A DNA stretch of 64,000 nucleotides, from positions 124,001 through 188,000 of the forward strand of contig NZ_FXUT01000004.1 in assembly GCF_900183385.1 (NCBI RefSeq), written 5' to 3'. Source of the stretch: Listeria costaricensis. Lineage in GTDB: Bacteria > Bacillota > Bacilli > Lactobacillales > Listeriaceae. Positions within the stretch are counted from its first letter, which is position 1. The number at the start of each line of letters is the position of its first letter. The position numbers and the translations under genes are program-made. This document shows, piece by piece, positions 1 through 9,587 of this stretch. The notes beneath the pieces are model-generated. The model was not told the DNA's origin and did not search any database. It saw only the letters and a list, made by a program, of their open reading frames with translations.

Positions 1-254
1 ACATTACGCTTAAGGATGCAATCAAGCGCGAATGGCTCGTTCGCATCCGCTATTTTCTGGAAGCAGATCTGAATCAGCTTGTTTTGGCTCCCTTTGAATA
101 TCCAGAAATCTATCAGGGGATGGGGCAGATAGAAAAATTGGATGTCGTACCACTCGAAATGGACATTGTGACACAGGAAATTCTTTTTAAAGATGTTTTT
201 GGGACGATTTATCCGATTCAATTTAGTGATTTAGTGGATATAGAGCTTTTATGA
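1..254 (+). CDS. C-terminal end of an unknown protein (5' partial)
   Basis: The reading frame is open from the window edge (first full codon at base 3) to a TGA at 252-254 and encodes about 83 residues. They begin ITLKDAIKREWLVRIRYF and end FSDLVDIELL. The acidic, strand-rich tail with a final DLVDIEL is reminiscent of YolD-like proteins, but this is only an impression. The start lies outside the window. The stop codon touches the first base of a strong terminator, so the gene ends its transcription unit. Confidence 0.6.
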   Translation, partial: ITLKDAIKREWLVRIRYFLEADLNQLVLAPFEYPEIYQGMGQIEKLDVVPLEMDIVTQEILFKDVFGTIYPIQFSDLVDIELL

Positions 255-293
255 CAACTGTTATTTTTAAAGGAAAATAACAGTTGTTTTTTT
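254..293 (+). terminator. Rho-independent terminator
   Basis: A perfect 14-bp stem (254-267 with 274-287, arm ACAACTGTTATTTT) with a 6-base loop is followed by a T run. It ends the transcript of the partial upstream gene. Confidence 0.9.
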
Positions 294-323
294 AGAGACC
301 TTTCTTTATTTCGATTTTTATGA

Positions 324-359
324 TATAGTTGTCTAGACAATAATTGTCAATGCAATTAT
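324..359 (+). promoter_or_regulatory. marR promoter with two palindromic operator candidates
   Basis: A -10-like TATAGT lies at 324-329. It is followed by a perfect 12-bp palindrome, TTGTCTAGACAA (329-340), and a second inverted repeat with arms ATAATTG (340-346) and CAATTAT (353-359). MarR proteins commonly repress their own operon from such sites. The -35 element is weak. Binding by the adjacent MarR protein is inferred. Confidence 0.5.
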
Positions 360-375
360 TTGGGAGTGTGAAAAG

Positions 376-798
376 ATGCGAGAATATTATGATGGTATTT
401 CCTTTGCAACAACTCTTACAGGGAAAAAGATGCACCTTTTTTTAGCGCGTTATATAGCAGACTATGATGTAACACCTGAGCAGTGGTCTGTGTTGAACGT
501 CATTCAACTGCAAGGCCCGCTTACGCAGAAAAAGATTGCCGAGCTGGTCGAAAAAGATACGCCAACTGTCAATCGAATCATTGATGTTCTGCTTCGCAAA
601 GAATTAGTTCGTCGGGAATTGAGTGAGACAGATCGTCGTAAAACGTTCCTCAGTGTCACGGAAAAAGGCGATACAGAGGTAGCAGCACTGCGCCCTGTTA
701 TAGAAAAGGCTTGTGCACAAATGTTTGCTGGTCTTAATGAGGAACAACTTGAACAATATATGGCACTTCTTTCGCACATCACCAAAAATATCGAATAA
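376..798 (+). CDS. MarR family transcriptional regulator
   Basis: A 140-residue winged-helix regulator of the MarR family. The central part carries the typical helix-turn-helix and wing: LTQKKIAELVEKDTPTVNRI, then a basic stretch ending RRELSETDRRKTFLSVTEKG. Terminal helices would form the dimer interface. ATG at 376 follows a GGGAG Shine-Dalgarno. The MFS gene starts 13 bases after the stop, so the two are probably co-transcribed and this protein probably represses the pair through the palindromes just upstream. The ligand is unknown. Confidence 0.9.
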   Translation: MREYYDGISFATTLTGKKMHLFLARYIADYDVTPEQWSVLNVIQLQGPLTQKKIAELVEKDTPTVNRIIDVLLRKELVRRELSETDRRKTFLSVTEKGDTEVAALRPVIEKACAQMFAGLNEEQLEQYMALLSHITKNIE

Positions 799-811
799 AA
801 GAGGGATTTGC

Positions 812-1966
812 TTGGAGGAAAACACAAAACTTTGGACAAAAAATTATGTCTTCTTATTGATCGGAAGTGTTTTGCTCTACGTTGGCTTCATGATCTTCAT
901 GCCGACACTTCCTGCTCAGATTTTAGCGCTGGGTGGTACACAAGTACAGGCGAGCCTTGCAGTAGGCTTGTTTTCAGTAGTGGCGCTTTTAACGCGGGCA
1001 CTTGCTGGCGGTTGGAATGACCGTTTTGGTTCTAAGATACTTATTTTAATTGGCTTTGTTATTTTAATTTTATCAACCGCTAATTTTTATTTAGCTGGAA
1101 CGGTTGCTTTATTGCTGGCTTTAAGGCTAGTACAAGGTGCCGGTTGGGGTATAGGAACAACATCGATTGCAACAGCGGTTTCGCTACTTGTACCACCCAG
1201 TCGAACTGGAGAAGGAATTGGCTTCTATGGTTTAACGACTGCGCTGGGTTTATCATTTGCTCCGATTATCGCCATCCTAATCATGAACTATTTTTCATTT
1301 AACACGTTGATTACTTTCTCGCTGGTGACACTTACGGCGGTTTTTTTATTGCTGACACAACTGAAAGTACCTCGTTCCAAGGCTTTACGTAAACCGCAAG
1401 AAAAACCAAAGATGATTGCTAAGTCGGCGCTTTTGCCAGCCTTCCTATGCTTCCTAATGGCGATTCCACTGGGTGGCATTCAGACCTTTATGATGATTTA
1501 CGGTCAGGAAGAATTGAATATTTCCAGCAGCTGGATCTTTTTTGTCGGACAGGGCATCATGGTACTCGTTAGTCGACTGTTTGCAGGACGGCTCTACGAT
1601 GAAAAGGGACATAAATATGTGATTCTGCCAGGCTTTGTGGCTATGGTTATCGGGATCATTCTGCTATCCTTCTCGGGTGGAGCAGGTATGTTATTTATTT
1701 CTTCTCTATTTTTTGGCCTTGGTTACGGCATGACACAGCCATCTTTGCAAGCACTTGCGATCGATCGGGCTGCGCCGCATGACAAAGGGGCTGCGAATGG
1801 GACGTTTCTTTCGGGCATGGATATTGGAATGGCGGTCGGAAGCTTTGGCCTCAGTATCATCGCAACTTTTTCCAGCTATGCTGTCATGTACCGAACTTCC
1901 ATTATCGCGTTAATTGTATTTTTCATTATTTACTGGATTAAATTTTGCAGAAAACGGACTGTGTGA
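812..1966 (+). CDS. Major facilitator superfamily efflux transporter
   Basis: A membrane protein of about 384 residues with roughly 12 hydrophobic segments. The MFS loop motif is seen as GGWNDRFGSKILILIG after the second segment. TTG at 812 is chosen as start because AGAGGG at 800-805 is well placed and the first membrane segment begins soon after; an upstream start at 713 would overlap marR widely without a ribosome site. Pairing with MarR suggests drug or metabolite efflux driven by the proton gradient. The substrate cannot be read from sequence. A terminator follows. Confidence 0.85.
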   Translation: MEENTKLWTKNYVFLLIGSVLLYVGFMIFMPTLPAQILALGGTQVQASLAVGLFSVVALLTRALAGGWNDRFGSKILILIGFVILILSTANFYLAGTVALLLALRLVQGAGWGIGTTSIATAVSLLVPPSRTGEGIGFYGLTTALGLSFAPIIAILIMNYFSFNTLITFSLVTLTAVFLLLTQLKVPRSKALRKPQEKPKMIAKSALLPAFLCFLMAIPLGGIQTFMMIYGQEELNISSSWIFFVGQGIMVLVSRLFAGRLYDEKGHKYVILPGFVAMVIGIILLSFSGGAGMLFISSLFFGLGYGMTQPSLQALAIDRAAPHDKGAANGTFLSGMDIGMAVGSFGLSIIATFSSYAVMYRTSIIALIVFFIIYWIKFCRKRTV

Positions 1967-1976
1967 CGATTTACTT

Positions 1977-1999
1977 CGAGCGCACAGCTCGTTTTTTTT
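1977..1999 (+). terminator. Rho-independent terminator after the MFS gene
   Basis: Stem CGAGC/GCTCG with a GCACA loop is followed by eight Ts. It ends the marR-MFS unit. Confidence 0.85.
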
Positions 2000-2276
2000 A
2001 TGGATAATTTGCTCGTGAAAATAACTTTTCGTTTTGGGGAAGTTTCTCTTTAAAAAAAATAGGAATCTGCTATAATAAACAAAAGCATAAAAAGACAGTC
2101 TTTTTGTTAAATTTGAAATATTGTTGTTTATTTCACAATAAGACAGTTAGAGACCGCTTAAAGGAAGGGGGCCGGAGCGAGAGCAACACAAGAAAGGCTC
2201 ATAATCTCAACAAGATGTAGGAAAATTTTGCCAAGGAAATCAAGTGGAATATCAATTGGAACAGGAGAGATGATGA
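2000..2276 (+). promoter_or_regulatory. serC promoter and about 190-nt leader
   Basis: A good -10 (TATAAT, 2071-2076) lies about 200 bases before serC; the -35 is weak. The implied leader contains a short AAAAAGAC/GTCTTTTT hairpin (about 2089-2105). I saw no T-box conserved core, no leader peptide rich in serine codons and no terminator. Ribosome site AGGAG at 2263-2267 serves the GTG start of serC. The length suggests regulation, but no known element is recognised. Confidence 0.45.
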
Positions 2277-3371
2277 GTGAAGCGCGCATATAATTTTTCA
2301 GCAGGACCGGCAGTATTACCGGTACCAGTCTTAGAGCAAGTTCAAAAGGAGTTAATCTCTTATAAGGGGTCGGGAATGTCAGTAATGGAGCTGAGTCACA
2401 GATCGGCATTGTTTGAGGAAATAATTTCAGAAGCCGAAAGTTTGATTCGCGACCTGATGAAAATTCCGAATAATTACAAAGTACTTTTTCTGCAAGGTGG
2501 GGCGAGTCTACAATTTAGTGCCGTGCCAATGAATCTTGCCGCAGGGAAAAAGGCTTCTTTTGTAAATACCGGTTCATGGTCGAAAAAGGCAATCTCTGAA
2601 GCAAAAAAACTTTCAAATGTCGAAGTAGAAGTACTTGCTTCATCCGAGGATAAAAATTTCAGCTATATTCCTGAAATTCCTACCGTTTCAAAGGATTCGG
2701 CTTATCTTCACATCACAACGAACAATACGATTGAAGGAACCACTATCTGGAATCTTCCGGAAACAGGAGACGTGCCACTGGTTGCAGATATGTCTTCCAA
2801 TATCTTGGCGAGCGTCTACGATACACAAAAATTTGGCCTGATTTACGCAGGGGCGCAGAAAAATATCGGACCAGCCGGACTTACACTTGTCATCGTGCGG
2901 GAAGATCTGATCGGTCGGGTGGCCGGGCTGCCGTCCATGTTGGATTACAAGGTGCAGGCGGATAATGATTCGCTGTACAACACGCCGCCAACATTTGCAA
3001 TCTATGTGGCCAAGCTTGTTTTTGAATGGATTCGAGATCTTGGAGGTGTAGAGGCAATCGAGGCGATCAACCGCAAAAAAGCCGGCATTTTATATGATTA
3101 TTTAGATACCTCCGAATTCTTCCGCTCGCCAGTTGACCCGCTATCCCGTTCGCTGACGAATATTCCGTTTGTTACTGGAAACAGCGACCTAGATAAAGCT
3201 TTTGTCAAGGAAGCCGAAGCAAAAGGATTTGTGAACTTGAAGGGGCACCGCTCGGTCGGTGGCATGCGTGCAAGTCTCTACAATGCTTTCCCAGTGGAAG
3301 GTGTCGAAGCGCTCGTCACTTTCATGGATGAATTTGCAAGAACTTATAAGGGGGGAGAAATTCATGTTTAA
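2277..3371 (+). CDS. serC: Phosphoserine aminotransferase
   Basis: A 364-residue class V aminotransferase that makes 3-phosphoserine from 3-phosphohydroxypyruvate and glutamate, the second step of serine synthesis (and of pyridoxal phosphate synthesis in some bacteria). The N-terminus [11 protein letters not shown] is the family signature. LQGGAS (about residue 75) binds cofactor phosphate, and Lys195 in [10 protein letters not shown] forms the internal aldimine. The GTG start has AGGAG nine bases upstream. It overlaps serA by 8 bases, so the two steps are co-expressed and probably translationally coupled. Confidence 0.96.
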   Translation: MKRAYNFSAGPAVLPVPVLEQVQKELISYKGSGMSVMELSHRSALFEEIISEAESLIRDLMKIPNNYKVLFLQGGASLQFSAVPMNLAAGKKASFVNTGSWSKKAISEAKKLSNVEVEVLASSEDKNFSYIPEIPTVSKDSAYLHITTNNTIEGTTIWNLPETGDVPLVADMSSNILASVYDTQKFGLIYAGAQKNIGPAGLTLVIVREDLIGRVAGLPSMLDYKVQADNDSLYNTPPTFAIYVAKLVFEWIRDLGGVEAIEAINRKKAGILYDYLDTSEFFRSPVDPLSRSLTNIPFVTGNSDLDKAFVKEAEAKGFVNLKGHRSVGGMRASLYNAFPVEGVEALVTFMDEFARTYKGGEIHV

Positions 3372-4554
3372 TATTCAAACCTTTAATGCCATTGCGAAAG
3401 AAGGATTACAAACCTTTGACCTTGAAAAATATGTGATTGATGCGAACGAGCCGGCGGATGGAATTCTTCTGCGCAGCTATGACTTACATGCACATGCTTT
3501 TCCTGAATCCGTCAAGGCGATTGCCCGAGCTGGCGCTGGCGTGAACAATATTCCGGTTGAGGCATGTGCCGAGCAGGGAATCGTTGTTTTCAATACACCT
3601 GGAGCCAATGCCAATGCAGTCAAAGAGCTGGTTTTAGCAAGTTTATTTATGGCGGCTCGACCAATTATCGAAGGCAATGCCTGGGTGCAAAATCTGGAAG
3701 TGGACGAAAATATTGCGGCAGAGGTTGAAGCTGGTAAAAAAGCTTTTGCGGGCACAGAACTCGCTGGCAAACGCCTTGGAATCATCGGGCTGGGAGCAAT
3801 TGGGGCACTTGTGGCCAATGATGCACTAGCGCTTGGCATGGAAGTGGTCGGCTATGATCCATACGTTTCGGTGGATACAGCTTGGCGAATTTCCAAAGAA
3901 GTCGAACGGGCGCTGACCATCGAAGAGATTCTGGCGACATGCGATTACATTACGGTCCACGTGCCGCTGCGTGATAACACACGTGAGATGTTCAATGAAG
4001 AGACATTGCGGATTCTGAAAAGCAATGCGGTCCTGTTGAACTTTTCACGCGGGGAGCTGGTAGATGAAGATGCGATCAGAGGCGCTTTGGATGAAGGCGT
4101 GCTGCGTCTCTATGTAACGGATTTTGCTTCACCCAGCTTAATGAACCAGCCGCAGATTCGTGTGCTGCCGCATTTGGGAGCCTCTACAGAAGAAGCTGAA
4201 ACAAACTGTGCCAAGATGGCTGCCAAAGAATTGCAGTACTATTTGGAAACTGGCAGCATTAAAAACTCGGTCAATTACCCCAATGTGGAAATGCCTTATA
4301 ATGGTCATCCGCGAATTGGCATCTGTCATCAGAACATCCCCAATATGGTGGGCCAGATCACCACGGTTTTGGCTGGCTATACGCTGAACATTATGGATAT
4401 GACAAACCGCAGCAAGGGAGACTTTGCCTATACGCTGATTGATATTGATCAGGAAAATCAAGTGAAGCTGGATGAAATCAAACGTGAGCTTCAGGCTGTA
4501 CAAGGCGTGCTTCGTGTGCGCGTCATCGAGCCGCTTGGTGTGACGATTAGTTAA
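3364..4554 (+). CDS. serA: D-3-phosphoglycerate dehydrogenase, short form
   Basis: A protein of about 396 residues that oxidises 3-phosphoglycerate with NAD+, the first committed step to serine. The Rossmann motif is [15 protein letters not shown]; catalytic motifs are [11 protein letters not shown] and LPHLGAS. An ACT domain fills the last 70 residues (from [17 protein letters not shown]), consistent with serine feedback. It lacks the intervening domain of the long Bacillus form. ATG at 3364 is chosen over an in-frame upstream start because AGGGGGGAGAA precedes it. A terminator follows the operon. Confidence 0.95.
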   Translation: MFNIQTFNAIAKEGLQTFDLEKYVIDANEPADGILLRSYDLHAHAFPESVKAIARAGAGVNNIPVEACAEQGIVVFNTPGANANAVKELVLASLFMAARPIIEGNAWVQNLEVDENIAAEVEAGKKAFAGTELAGKRLGIIGLGAIGALVANDALALGMEVVGYDPYVSVDTAWRISKEVERALTIEEILATCDYITVHVPLRDNTREMFNEETLRILKSNAVLLNFSRGELVDEDAIRGALDEGVLRLYVTDFASPSLMNQPQIRVLPHLGASTEEAETNCAKMAAKELQYYLETGSIKNSVNYPNVEMPYNGHPRIGICHQNIPNMVGQITTVLAGYTLNIMDMTNRSKGDFAYTLIDIDQENQVKLDEIKRELQAVQGVLRVRVIEPLGVTIS

Positions 4555-4556
4555 TT

Positions 4557-4570
4557 ATTACCCGGGAAAT
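4557..4570. other. Noc-binding-site-like palindrome
   Basis: ATTACCCGGGAAAT differs at one base from the Bacillus Noc site ATTTCCCGGGAAAT. It lies between the serA stop and its terminator. The noc gene is in this window, so the site may be occupied, but a single one-mismatch site is weak evidence. Confidence 0.45.
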
Positions 4571-4580
4571 AATGATAGCA

Positions 4581-4615
4581 GGGTCTTAAGCTGATAGAAA
4601 CTTAAGACCCTTTTC
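4581..4615 (+). terminator. Rho-independent terminator after serCA
   Basis: A 10-bp perfect stem (GGGTCTTAAG at 4581-4590 with CTTAAGACCC at 4601-4610) is followed by TTTT. It precedes the DUF1015 gene by only about 20 bases, so readthrough may be that gene's main source of transcript. Confidence 0.85.
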
Positions 4616-4635
4616 ACTTAAAAGGAGGAATAAGC

Positions 4636-5877
4636 GTGGTAAAAGTAAGACCGTTTAAAGCCGTGAGACCAAATGAAAAACAAGCAGAGAAAATAGCTTC
4701 TTTGCCATATGATGTACTGAATAGTGAAGAGGCACGGGAATTAGGCGATCAAAATCCTTATTCTTTTTTACATATCGACAAGGCGGAAATTGATCTTGAT
4801 CCTACAATTTCACCTTATGCTGATGACGTATATCAGCAGGCGGCTGCCAATCTGCAAAAATTTCTTCAAAAAGGCTGGCTTCAAAAAGATGCGACGGCTG
4901 GTTTCTATATTTACGAGTTAACGATGAACGGCAGAGCACAGACGGGACTGGTGGCTGTGACATCGATCGATGATTATGCAGCCGGAACAATTAAAAAGCA
5001 TGAATTTACACGAGAAGAGAAGGAACTCGATCGGATTCGACATGTGGATACCTGCGATGCGAATACAAGCCCGATTTTTCTGACCTATCGCGGAAAAGAC
5101 AGCGTGAATGAGCAGATTGAAAAATGGAAAGTCGAGCATGAACCGATTTATGCCTTTGAAAGTTTTCACGAGGTAGCGCACCGGGTTTGGGCAATCACGG
5201 ATGGAGAAGTGAATGGCGCGATCGAAGCCGAATTTGAATCGGTACCAGCGCTTTACATTGCCGATGGTCATCACCGCACAGAATCGGCCGTGAAGGTGGG
5301 TTTCAAGCGCAGAGAGCAGTATCCAGAAGCAGGTTCGGAGGCAGAATTCAATTATTTTCTTTCGGTCCTGTTTCCAAAAGAGCAGCTGGCAATTCTTGAT
5401 TACAATCGAGTTGTGAACATTCCGTTAGCGGCAGATTTTATGGAACAATTAGAGGGGGCTTTCGATATTACGCCTGTTGGGAAAACGGCGTTCAAACCGG
5501 AAGCGCCTAAGCAAATCGGGCTTTATTTTGAGAAAGAGTGGTATAAGCTTGAAGCGAAGCCGGCCGTGATTCCAGATGATGTGATCGGTCAGTTGGATGT
5601 GTCGATTTTGCAGGAGCAGGTTTTAACCCCGTTATTCGGGATTGAAGATATTCGCCGTGATAACCGGATTGATTTTGTTGGTGGAATTCGAGGTCTGGGC
5701 GAGTTGGAGCGACTTGTGGATAACGGAAGCCATACGGTTGCTTTTGCAATGTACCCGACAACGATGGAAGATTTGCTGCGCGTAGCCGATGCGGGAGAAA
5801 CGATGCCCCCCAAATCGACCTGGTTTGAGCCGAAACTGCTTAGTGGATTATTTATTCATGAGCTGGAAAGCAAATAG
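4636..5877 (+). CDS. DUF1015 family protein (HTH-like, SpoU-type annotation unproven)
   Basis: A 413-residue soluble protein starting VKVRPFKAVRPNEKQAEKIASLPYDVLNS, typical of DUF1015 (PF06245). The conserved ADGHHR stretch (about residue 210) and DCN-like polar patches mark the family. The function is unknown. The GTG start follows a strong AGGAGG. In Listeria and other Firmicutes it commonly follows serA, which suggests a link to serine metabolism, but that is context only. It ends in its own terminator. Confidence 0.85.
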   Translation: MVKVRPFKAVRPNEKQAEKIASLPYDVLNSEEARELGDQNPYSFLHIDKAEIDLDPTISPYADDVYQQAAANLQKFLQKGWLQKDATAGFYIYELTMNGRAQTGLVAVTSIDDYAAGTIKKHEFTREEKELDRIRHVDTCDANTSPIFLTYRGKDSVNEQIEKWKVEHEPIYAFESFHEVAHRVWAITDGEVNGAIEAEFESVPALYIADGHHRTESAVKVGFKRREQYPEAGSEAEFNYFLSVLFPKEQLAILDYNRVVNIPLAADFMEQLEGAFDITPVGKTAFKPEAPKQIGLYFEKEWYKLEAKPAVIPDDVIGQLDVSILQEQVLTPLFGIEDIRRDNRIDFVGGIRGLGELERLVDNGSHTVAFAMYPTTMEDLLRVADAGETMPPKSTWFEPKLLSGLFIHELESK

Positions 5878-5883
5878 AGCGAG

Positions 5884-5914
5884 TGACCGCCTGAAAAACG
5901 GGTGGTCATTTTTT
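5884..5914 (+). terminator. Rho-independent terminator
   Basis: Stem TGACCGCC/GGTGGTCA (one G-T pair) is followed by six Ts, seven bases after the DUF1015 stop. Confidence 0.85.
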
Positions 5915-5927
5915 AATGGAAGTAGCC

Positions 5928-6047
5928 TGTGGATAACAAAAAAATCCGGCAAAACTATTGTTATCCACATGTGAATAAGTTAAAATAGAGGGGTAAATTT
6001 TTTAAAATGTGTAGATTACCTGTGGATATGTGGGTAATTTATCCATA
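5928..6047. promoter_or_regulatory. DnaA-box cluster upstream of mnmE
   Basis: Three perfect TTATNCACA boxes occur: 5928-5936 (minus), 5961-5969 (plus) and 5970-5978 (minus, abutting the previous one). Three more with one mismatch follow at 6021-6029 (minus), 6029-6037 (minus) and 6039-6047 (plus). The surrounding DNA is AT-rich. A further perfect box lies inside the DUF1015 gene at 5715-5723. As I recall, DnaA binds the jag-mnmE gap in B. subtilis, which would make this a conserved DnaA-titrating or regulatory cluster rather than the origin itself. Confidence 0.75.
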
Positions 6048-6189
6048 TAGATGCTGACAATTAGATTGCTTTGGTCAAAGCAGAGCGAACTGTTGCAGAT
6101 AGCGTTTTATTGTGCCAATTTTTATTCGCACGCCAATTTTAGAGAGGTTCAGGTTTTCTGAGCGCTTTAGAGGAAAGGTGGTTTTTAGA

Positions 6190-7563
6190 ATGGATTTTGA
6201 TACTATCGCAGCTATCTCAACACCGCCTGGCGAGGGAGCCATTGCTATCATTCGGTTAAGCGGTGATGAGGCGATTCAAATAGCGGATCGTATTTTTTAT
6301 GCCAAAAAACGGCTGAACGAGGCCGAAAGTCATACCATTCACTATGGACATATTAAAGAAAATAATGAAGTAATTGAGGAAGTCATGGTATCTGTCATGC
6401 GGGCGCCGCGAACGTTCACCCGTGAAGATGTTGTAGAAATCAACTGTCACGGCGGAATCGTTTCGGTCAATCGGGTTCTTCAGCTGCTTCTCAGGACGGG
6501 GGCGCGCTTAGCAGAACCGGGCGAATTTACCAAACGAGCTTTTCTGAACGGACGGATTGACCTTTCACAAGCAGAGGCTGTGATGGACTTGATTCGTGCC
6601 AAAACAGATCGGGCGATGGGCGTGGCGCTGCGGCAGATGGACGGCAATCTTTCACGACTGATTCGTAATTTGCGACAAGAAATCCTTGATGCGCTTGCCC
6701 AGGTGGAAGTCAATATCGACTATCCAGAATACGATGATGTGGAAGAAATGACCCAGCAAATGCTGCTTGAGAAAACTCGGCTCGTAAAAGCATCCGTTGA
6801 ACAGTTGCTGCAAACGGCTCAGCAAGGGAAAATTCTGCGTGAAGGTTTGGCTACTGCCATCATCGGGCGGCCCAATGTCGGCAAATCATCGCTCCTCAAT
6901 CAGCTGATTCAGGAAGATAAGGCCATCGTGACAGATATTGCCGGAACCACACGTGACATCATTGAAGAATACGTCAACGTTCGGGGAGTTCCGTTGCGGC
7001 TGATCGATACAGCTGGGATTCGGGAAACAGAGGACATTGTGGAGAAAATCGGAGTTGAACGGTCACGCAAGGCGCTGTCAGAAGCAGATTTTATTTTGCT
7101 AGTACTAAATCAGCATGAGCCGCTCACAAAAGAGGACTATGCGCTTTTTGAAGCAGCAAGCGGTCAGCAATTTGTTGTCGTGCTCAATAAAACCGATTTG
7201 GAGAGGGAAATGGATCTAGAGGAAGTTTACCGACTGGCAGGGGATCACCCGGTCGTTCTGACGTCGATGGTAGAGGAACAGGGCGCGATTCAGCTTGAAG
7301 AAGCCATTAAAAAGATGTTCTTTGAAGGCGAAATTGACGCAGGTGACGCAACCTATGTGTCGAATGTCCGTCATATCGCACTGCTCCATCAGGCTCAGGA
7401 GGCACTAGATGCAGTAATCAGCGGCGTAGATATGGGCATGCCGGTCGACATCGTGCAGATCGATATGACGCGTGCCTGGGACCTGCTCGGTGAAATTACC
7501 GGTGATTCTGTACAGGATGAACTGCTCGATCAACTTTTCAATCAATTTTGCCTTGGGAAATAA
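6190..7563 (+). CDS. mnmE: tRNA uridine-5-carboxymethylaminomethyl modification GTPase
   Basis: A 457-residue GTPase that with MnmG modifies U34 of tRNAs reading two-codon families. The N-terminal folate-binding domain (about 1-120) and helical part are followed by a G domain near residues 220-380: [12 protein letters not shown] (G1), GTTRD (G2), DTAGI (G3), NKTD (G4). The C-terminal FCLGK matches the catalytic Cys motif. ATG at 6190 is preferred to an in-frame upstream start because the family begins [18 protein letters not shown] and GGAAAGG precedes it. mnmG follows after 21 bases. Confidence 0.96.
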   Translation: MDFDTIAAISTPPGEGAIAIIRLSGDEAIQIADRIFYAKKRLNEAESHTIHYGHIKENNEVIEEVMVSVMRAPRTFTREDVVEINCHGGIVSVNRVLQLLLRTGARLAEPGEFTKRAFLNGRIDLSQAEAVMDLIRAKTDRAMGVALRQMDGNLSRLIRNLRQEILDALAQVEVNIDYPEYDDVEEMTQQMLLEKTRLVKASVEQLLQTAQQGKILREGLATAIIGRPNVGKSSLLNQLIQEDKAIVTDIAGTTRDIIEEYVNVRGVPLRLIDTAGIRETEDIVEKIGVERSRKALSEADFILLVLNQHEPLTKEDYALFEAASGQQFVVVLNKTDLEREMDLEEVYRLAGDHPVVLTSMVEEQGAIQLEEAIKKMFFEGEIDAGDATYVSNVRHIALLHQAQEALDAVISGVDMGMPVDIVQIDMTRAWDLLGEITGDSVQDELLDQLFNQFCLGK

Positions 7564-7584
7564 CGAAGGAGATGTTTTAAAATT

Positions 7585-9471
7585 ATGCAAGTCTATGAAG
7601 CAGGTCATTATGATGTGATCGTTGTTGGTGCAGGCCATGCCGGTGTTGAAGCAGGTCTTGCCAGTGGACGGATGGGTGCCAAGACGCTTATCCTGACGAT
7701 CAATTTAGATATGGTAGCCTTTATGCCGTGTAACCCCTCAGTCGGCGGTCCGGCCAAAGGTGTCGTCGTCCGCGAAATTGATGCATTAGGCGGCGAAATG
7801 GGGCGCAATACGGATAAAACATACGTCCAAATGCGCATGCTAAACACGGGGAAAGGTCCAGCGGTGCGCGCGCTGCGTGCCCAATCCGATAAGTGGGACT
7901 ATCAACACGAAATGAAGCATATGATTGAAAAAGAAGACAATATCACTTTGCGGCAGGGCCTTGTCGATCAACTCGTCATCGAAGACGGCACCTGTCGAGG
8001 CGTCATCACGAACGGCGGCGCCAAATATACCGCCGATGCAGTCGTCCTGACTACCGGCACTTTTTCACGCGGTGAGATCATTGTTGGCGAATTGCGCTAC
8101 TCCAGCGGTCCCAACAACCAGCAGCCATCGATCAAGCTTTCTGAGCATTTGGAGGAGCTGGGCTTCGAGCTGCGCCGCTTCAAAACTGGTACACCGCCAC
8201 GCGTGAAGTCGAGTTCGATCGACTACAGCCAGACGGAAGAGCAGCCGGGCGACGAGAAACCGCGGGCATTCAGCTATGAAACAGAAAAAATGGATCTGCC
8301 ACAATTACCCTGCTGGCTGACCTACACAAATGAAGCCACACATGAGATTATAGGTGACAATCTGCACCGTTCGCCAATGTTCACAGCAACGAAAAAGGGG
8401 ACAGGTGCACGCTATTGCCCATCCATTGAAGACAAGATTGTCCGTTTCAGTGACAAGCCGCGCCATCAAATTTTCCTTGAACCAGAAGGTCGCAACACCG
8501 AAGAGGTTTACGTTCAGGGGCTGTCGACTAGTTTACCGGAAGATGTGCAGGAAGCCATGCTACGGACACTTCCAGGACTTGCCAATGTCGAAATGATGCG
8601 AGTCGGCTATGCGATCGAATATGATGCCGTCATGCCGGATCAGCTTTGGCCATCACTTGAAACGAAACGGATTCCCGGTCTATTCACTGCCGGTCAGATC
8701 AATGGAACGAGCGGCTACGAGGAAGCAGCGGGGCAGGGGCTAATGGCCGGCATCAATGCTTGCCGAAAAGTCCAAGGCAAGGAACCAGTCATTTTGGGAC
8801 GCGATCAGGCCTATATTGGCGTCCTAATCGACGATCTGGTCACAAAAGGAACCGAAGAGCCATACCGCCTACTGACTTCACGTGCAGAATACCGCCTGCT
8901 TTTGCGTCATGATAATGCAGACTTGCGTTTAACAGAAATCGGGCATGAAATCGGTCTGATCAGCGATGAACGCTATGCTCGTTTTATCCAGAAAAAAGAG
9001 CAGGTCGCAGAAGAAAAGCACCGCCTAGAAACCACTCGGATCAAACCGACACCAGCTGTTCAGCAAATGCTACGCGATCTTGGCTCGGCAGAATTGAAGG
9101 ATGGCGTTCTGGCAGCTGATTTCCTCCGTCGCCCAGAAATGACTTACGAAAAAATCTGCGAAATTGTTCCACGTGAAACATCCGTCAGTCAAGATGTAGC
9201 GGAACAGGTGGAAATCCAGATCAAATATGAAGGATATATTGAAAAATCCTATCAACAAGTGGAAAAAATGAAGCGAATGGAAGACAAAAAGATTCCAGAT
9301 AACATTGATTATGATGCAATCTTCGGACTGGCAACAGAAGCCGTTGAAAAGCTAAAAAAAATTCAGCCACTTTCAATTGCCCAAGCTAGCCGAATCAGCG
9401 GCGTCAACCCAGCCGACATTTCGATTCTACTTGTGTATATCGAGCAGGGGAAAATTGCGAAGATACGTTAA
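7585..9471 (+). CDS. mnmG: tRNA uridine-5-carboxymethylaminomethyl modification enzyme (FAD)
   Basis: A 628-residue flavoprotein partner of MnmE. The dinucleotide-binding motif [12 protein letters not shown] is near residue 12; the family motif [13 protein letters not shown] follows; the C-terminal helical domain ends with [27 protein letters not shown] precedes ATG 7585. It is in operon with mnmE, the usual arrangement next to the origin. A parS-like sequence lies inside at 9165-9180. The length is normal for the family. Confidence 0.97.
   Translation: MQVYEAGHYDVIVVGAGHAGVEAGLASGRMGAKTLILTINLDMVAFMPCNPSVGGPAKGVVVREIDALGGEMGRNTDKTYVQMRMLNTGKGPAVRALRAQSDKWDYQHEMKHMIEKEDNITLRQGLVDQLVIEDGTCRGVITNGGAKYTADAVVLTTGTFSRGEIIVGELRYSSGPNNQQPSIKLSEHLEELGFELRRFKTGTPPRVKSSSIDYSQTEEQPGDEKPRAFSYETEKMDLPQLPCWLTYTNEATHEIIGDNLHRSPMFTATKKGTGARYCPSIEDKIVRFSDKPRHQIFLEPEGRNTEEVYVQGLSTSLPEDVQEAMLRTLPGLANVEMMRVGYAIEYDAVMPDQLWPSLETKRIPGLFTAGQINGTSGYEEAAGQGLMAGINACRKVQGKEPVILGRDQAYIGVLIDDLVTKGTEEPYRLLTSRAEYRLLLRHDNADLRLTEIGHEIGLISDERYARFIQKKEQVAEEKHRLETTRIKPTPAVQQMLRDLGSAELKDGVLAADFLRRPEMTYEKICEIVPRETSVSQDVAEQVEIQIKYEGYIEKSYQQVEKMKRMEDKKIPDNIDYDAIFGLATEAVEKLKKIQPLSIAQASRISGVNPADISILLVYIEQGKIAKIR
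9165..9180. other. parS-like site with one mismatch inside mnmG
   Basis: TGTTCCACGTGAAACA differs at one base from the perfect parS TGTTTCACGTGAAACA found four times elsewhere in this window. It is coding sequence, so the match may be fortuitous, but its position in the parS-rich origin region makes weak Spo0J binding plausible. Confidence 0.4.
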
Positions 9472-9531
9472 AAAATGATATTTTTACGAGAAAACTTAAC
9501 TTTATAATAATGATGAGGAATTGTTTTATTT

Positions 9532-9574
9532 CATCTCGCTGATTTGGTAAAATAAACTTAGAATAAGCGAGATG
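9532..9574 (+). promoter_or_regulatory. Inverted repeat around the hip promoter
   Basis: CATCTCGCT (9532-9540) is repeated in reverse complement as AGCGAGATG (9566-9574). The region between holds a TAAAAT -10-like hexamer (9548-9553). A second -10-like TATAAT is at 9503-9508. A promoter enclosed by a 9-bp inverted repeat just before a toxin-like gene suggests an operator for a toxin-antitoxin repressor, though no HipB-like protein gene is adjacent. Confidence 0.45.
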
Positions 9575-9587
9575 GGATGAAACAAAT

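Noticed and set aside
2077-2276. T-box or serine riboswitch before serC
   Set aside because: No T-box core, specifier loop or terminator could be found in the leader by eye.
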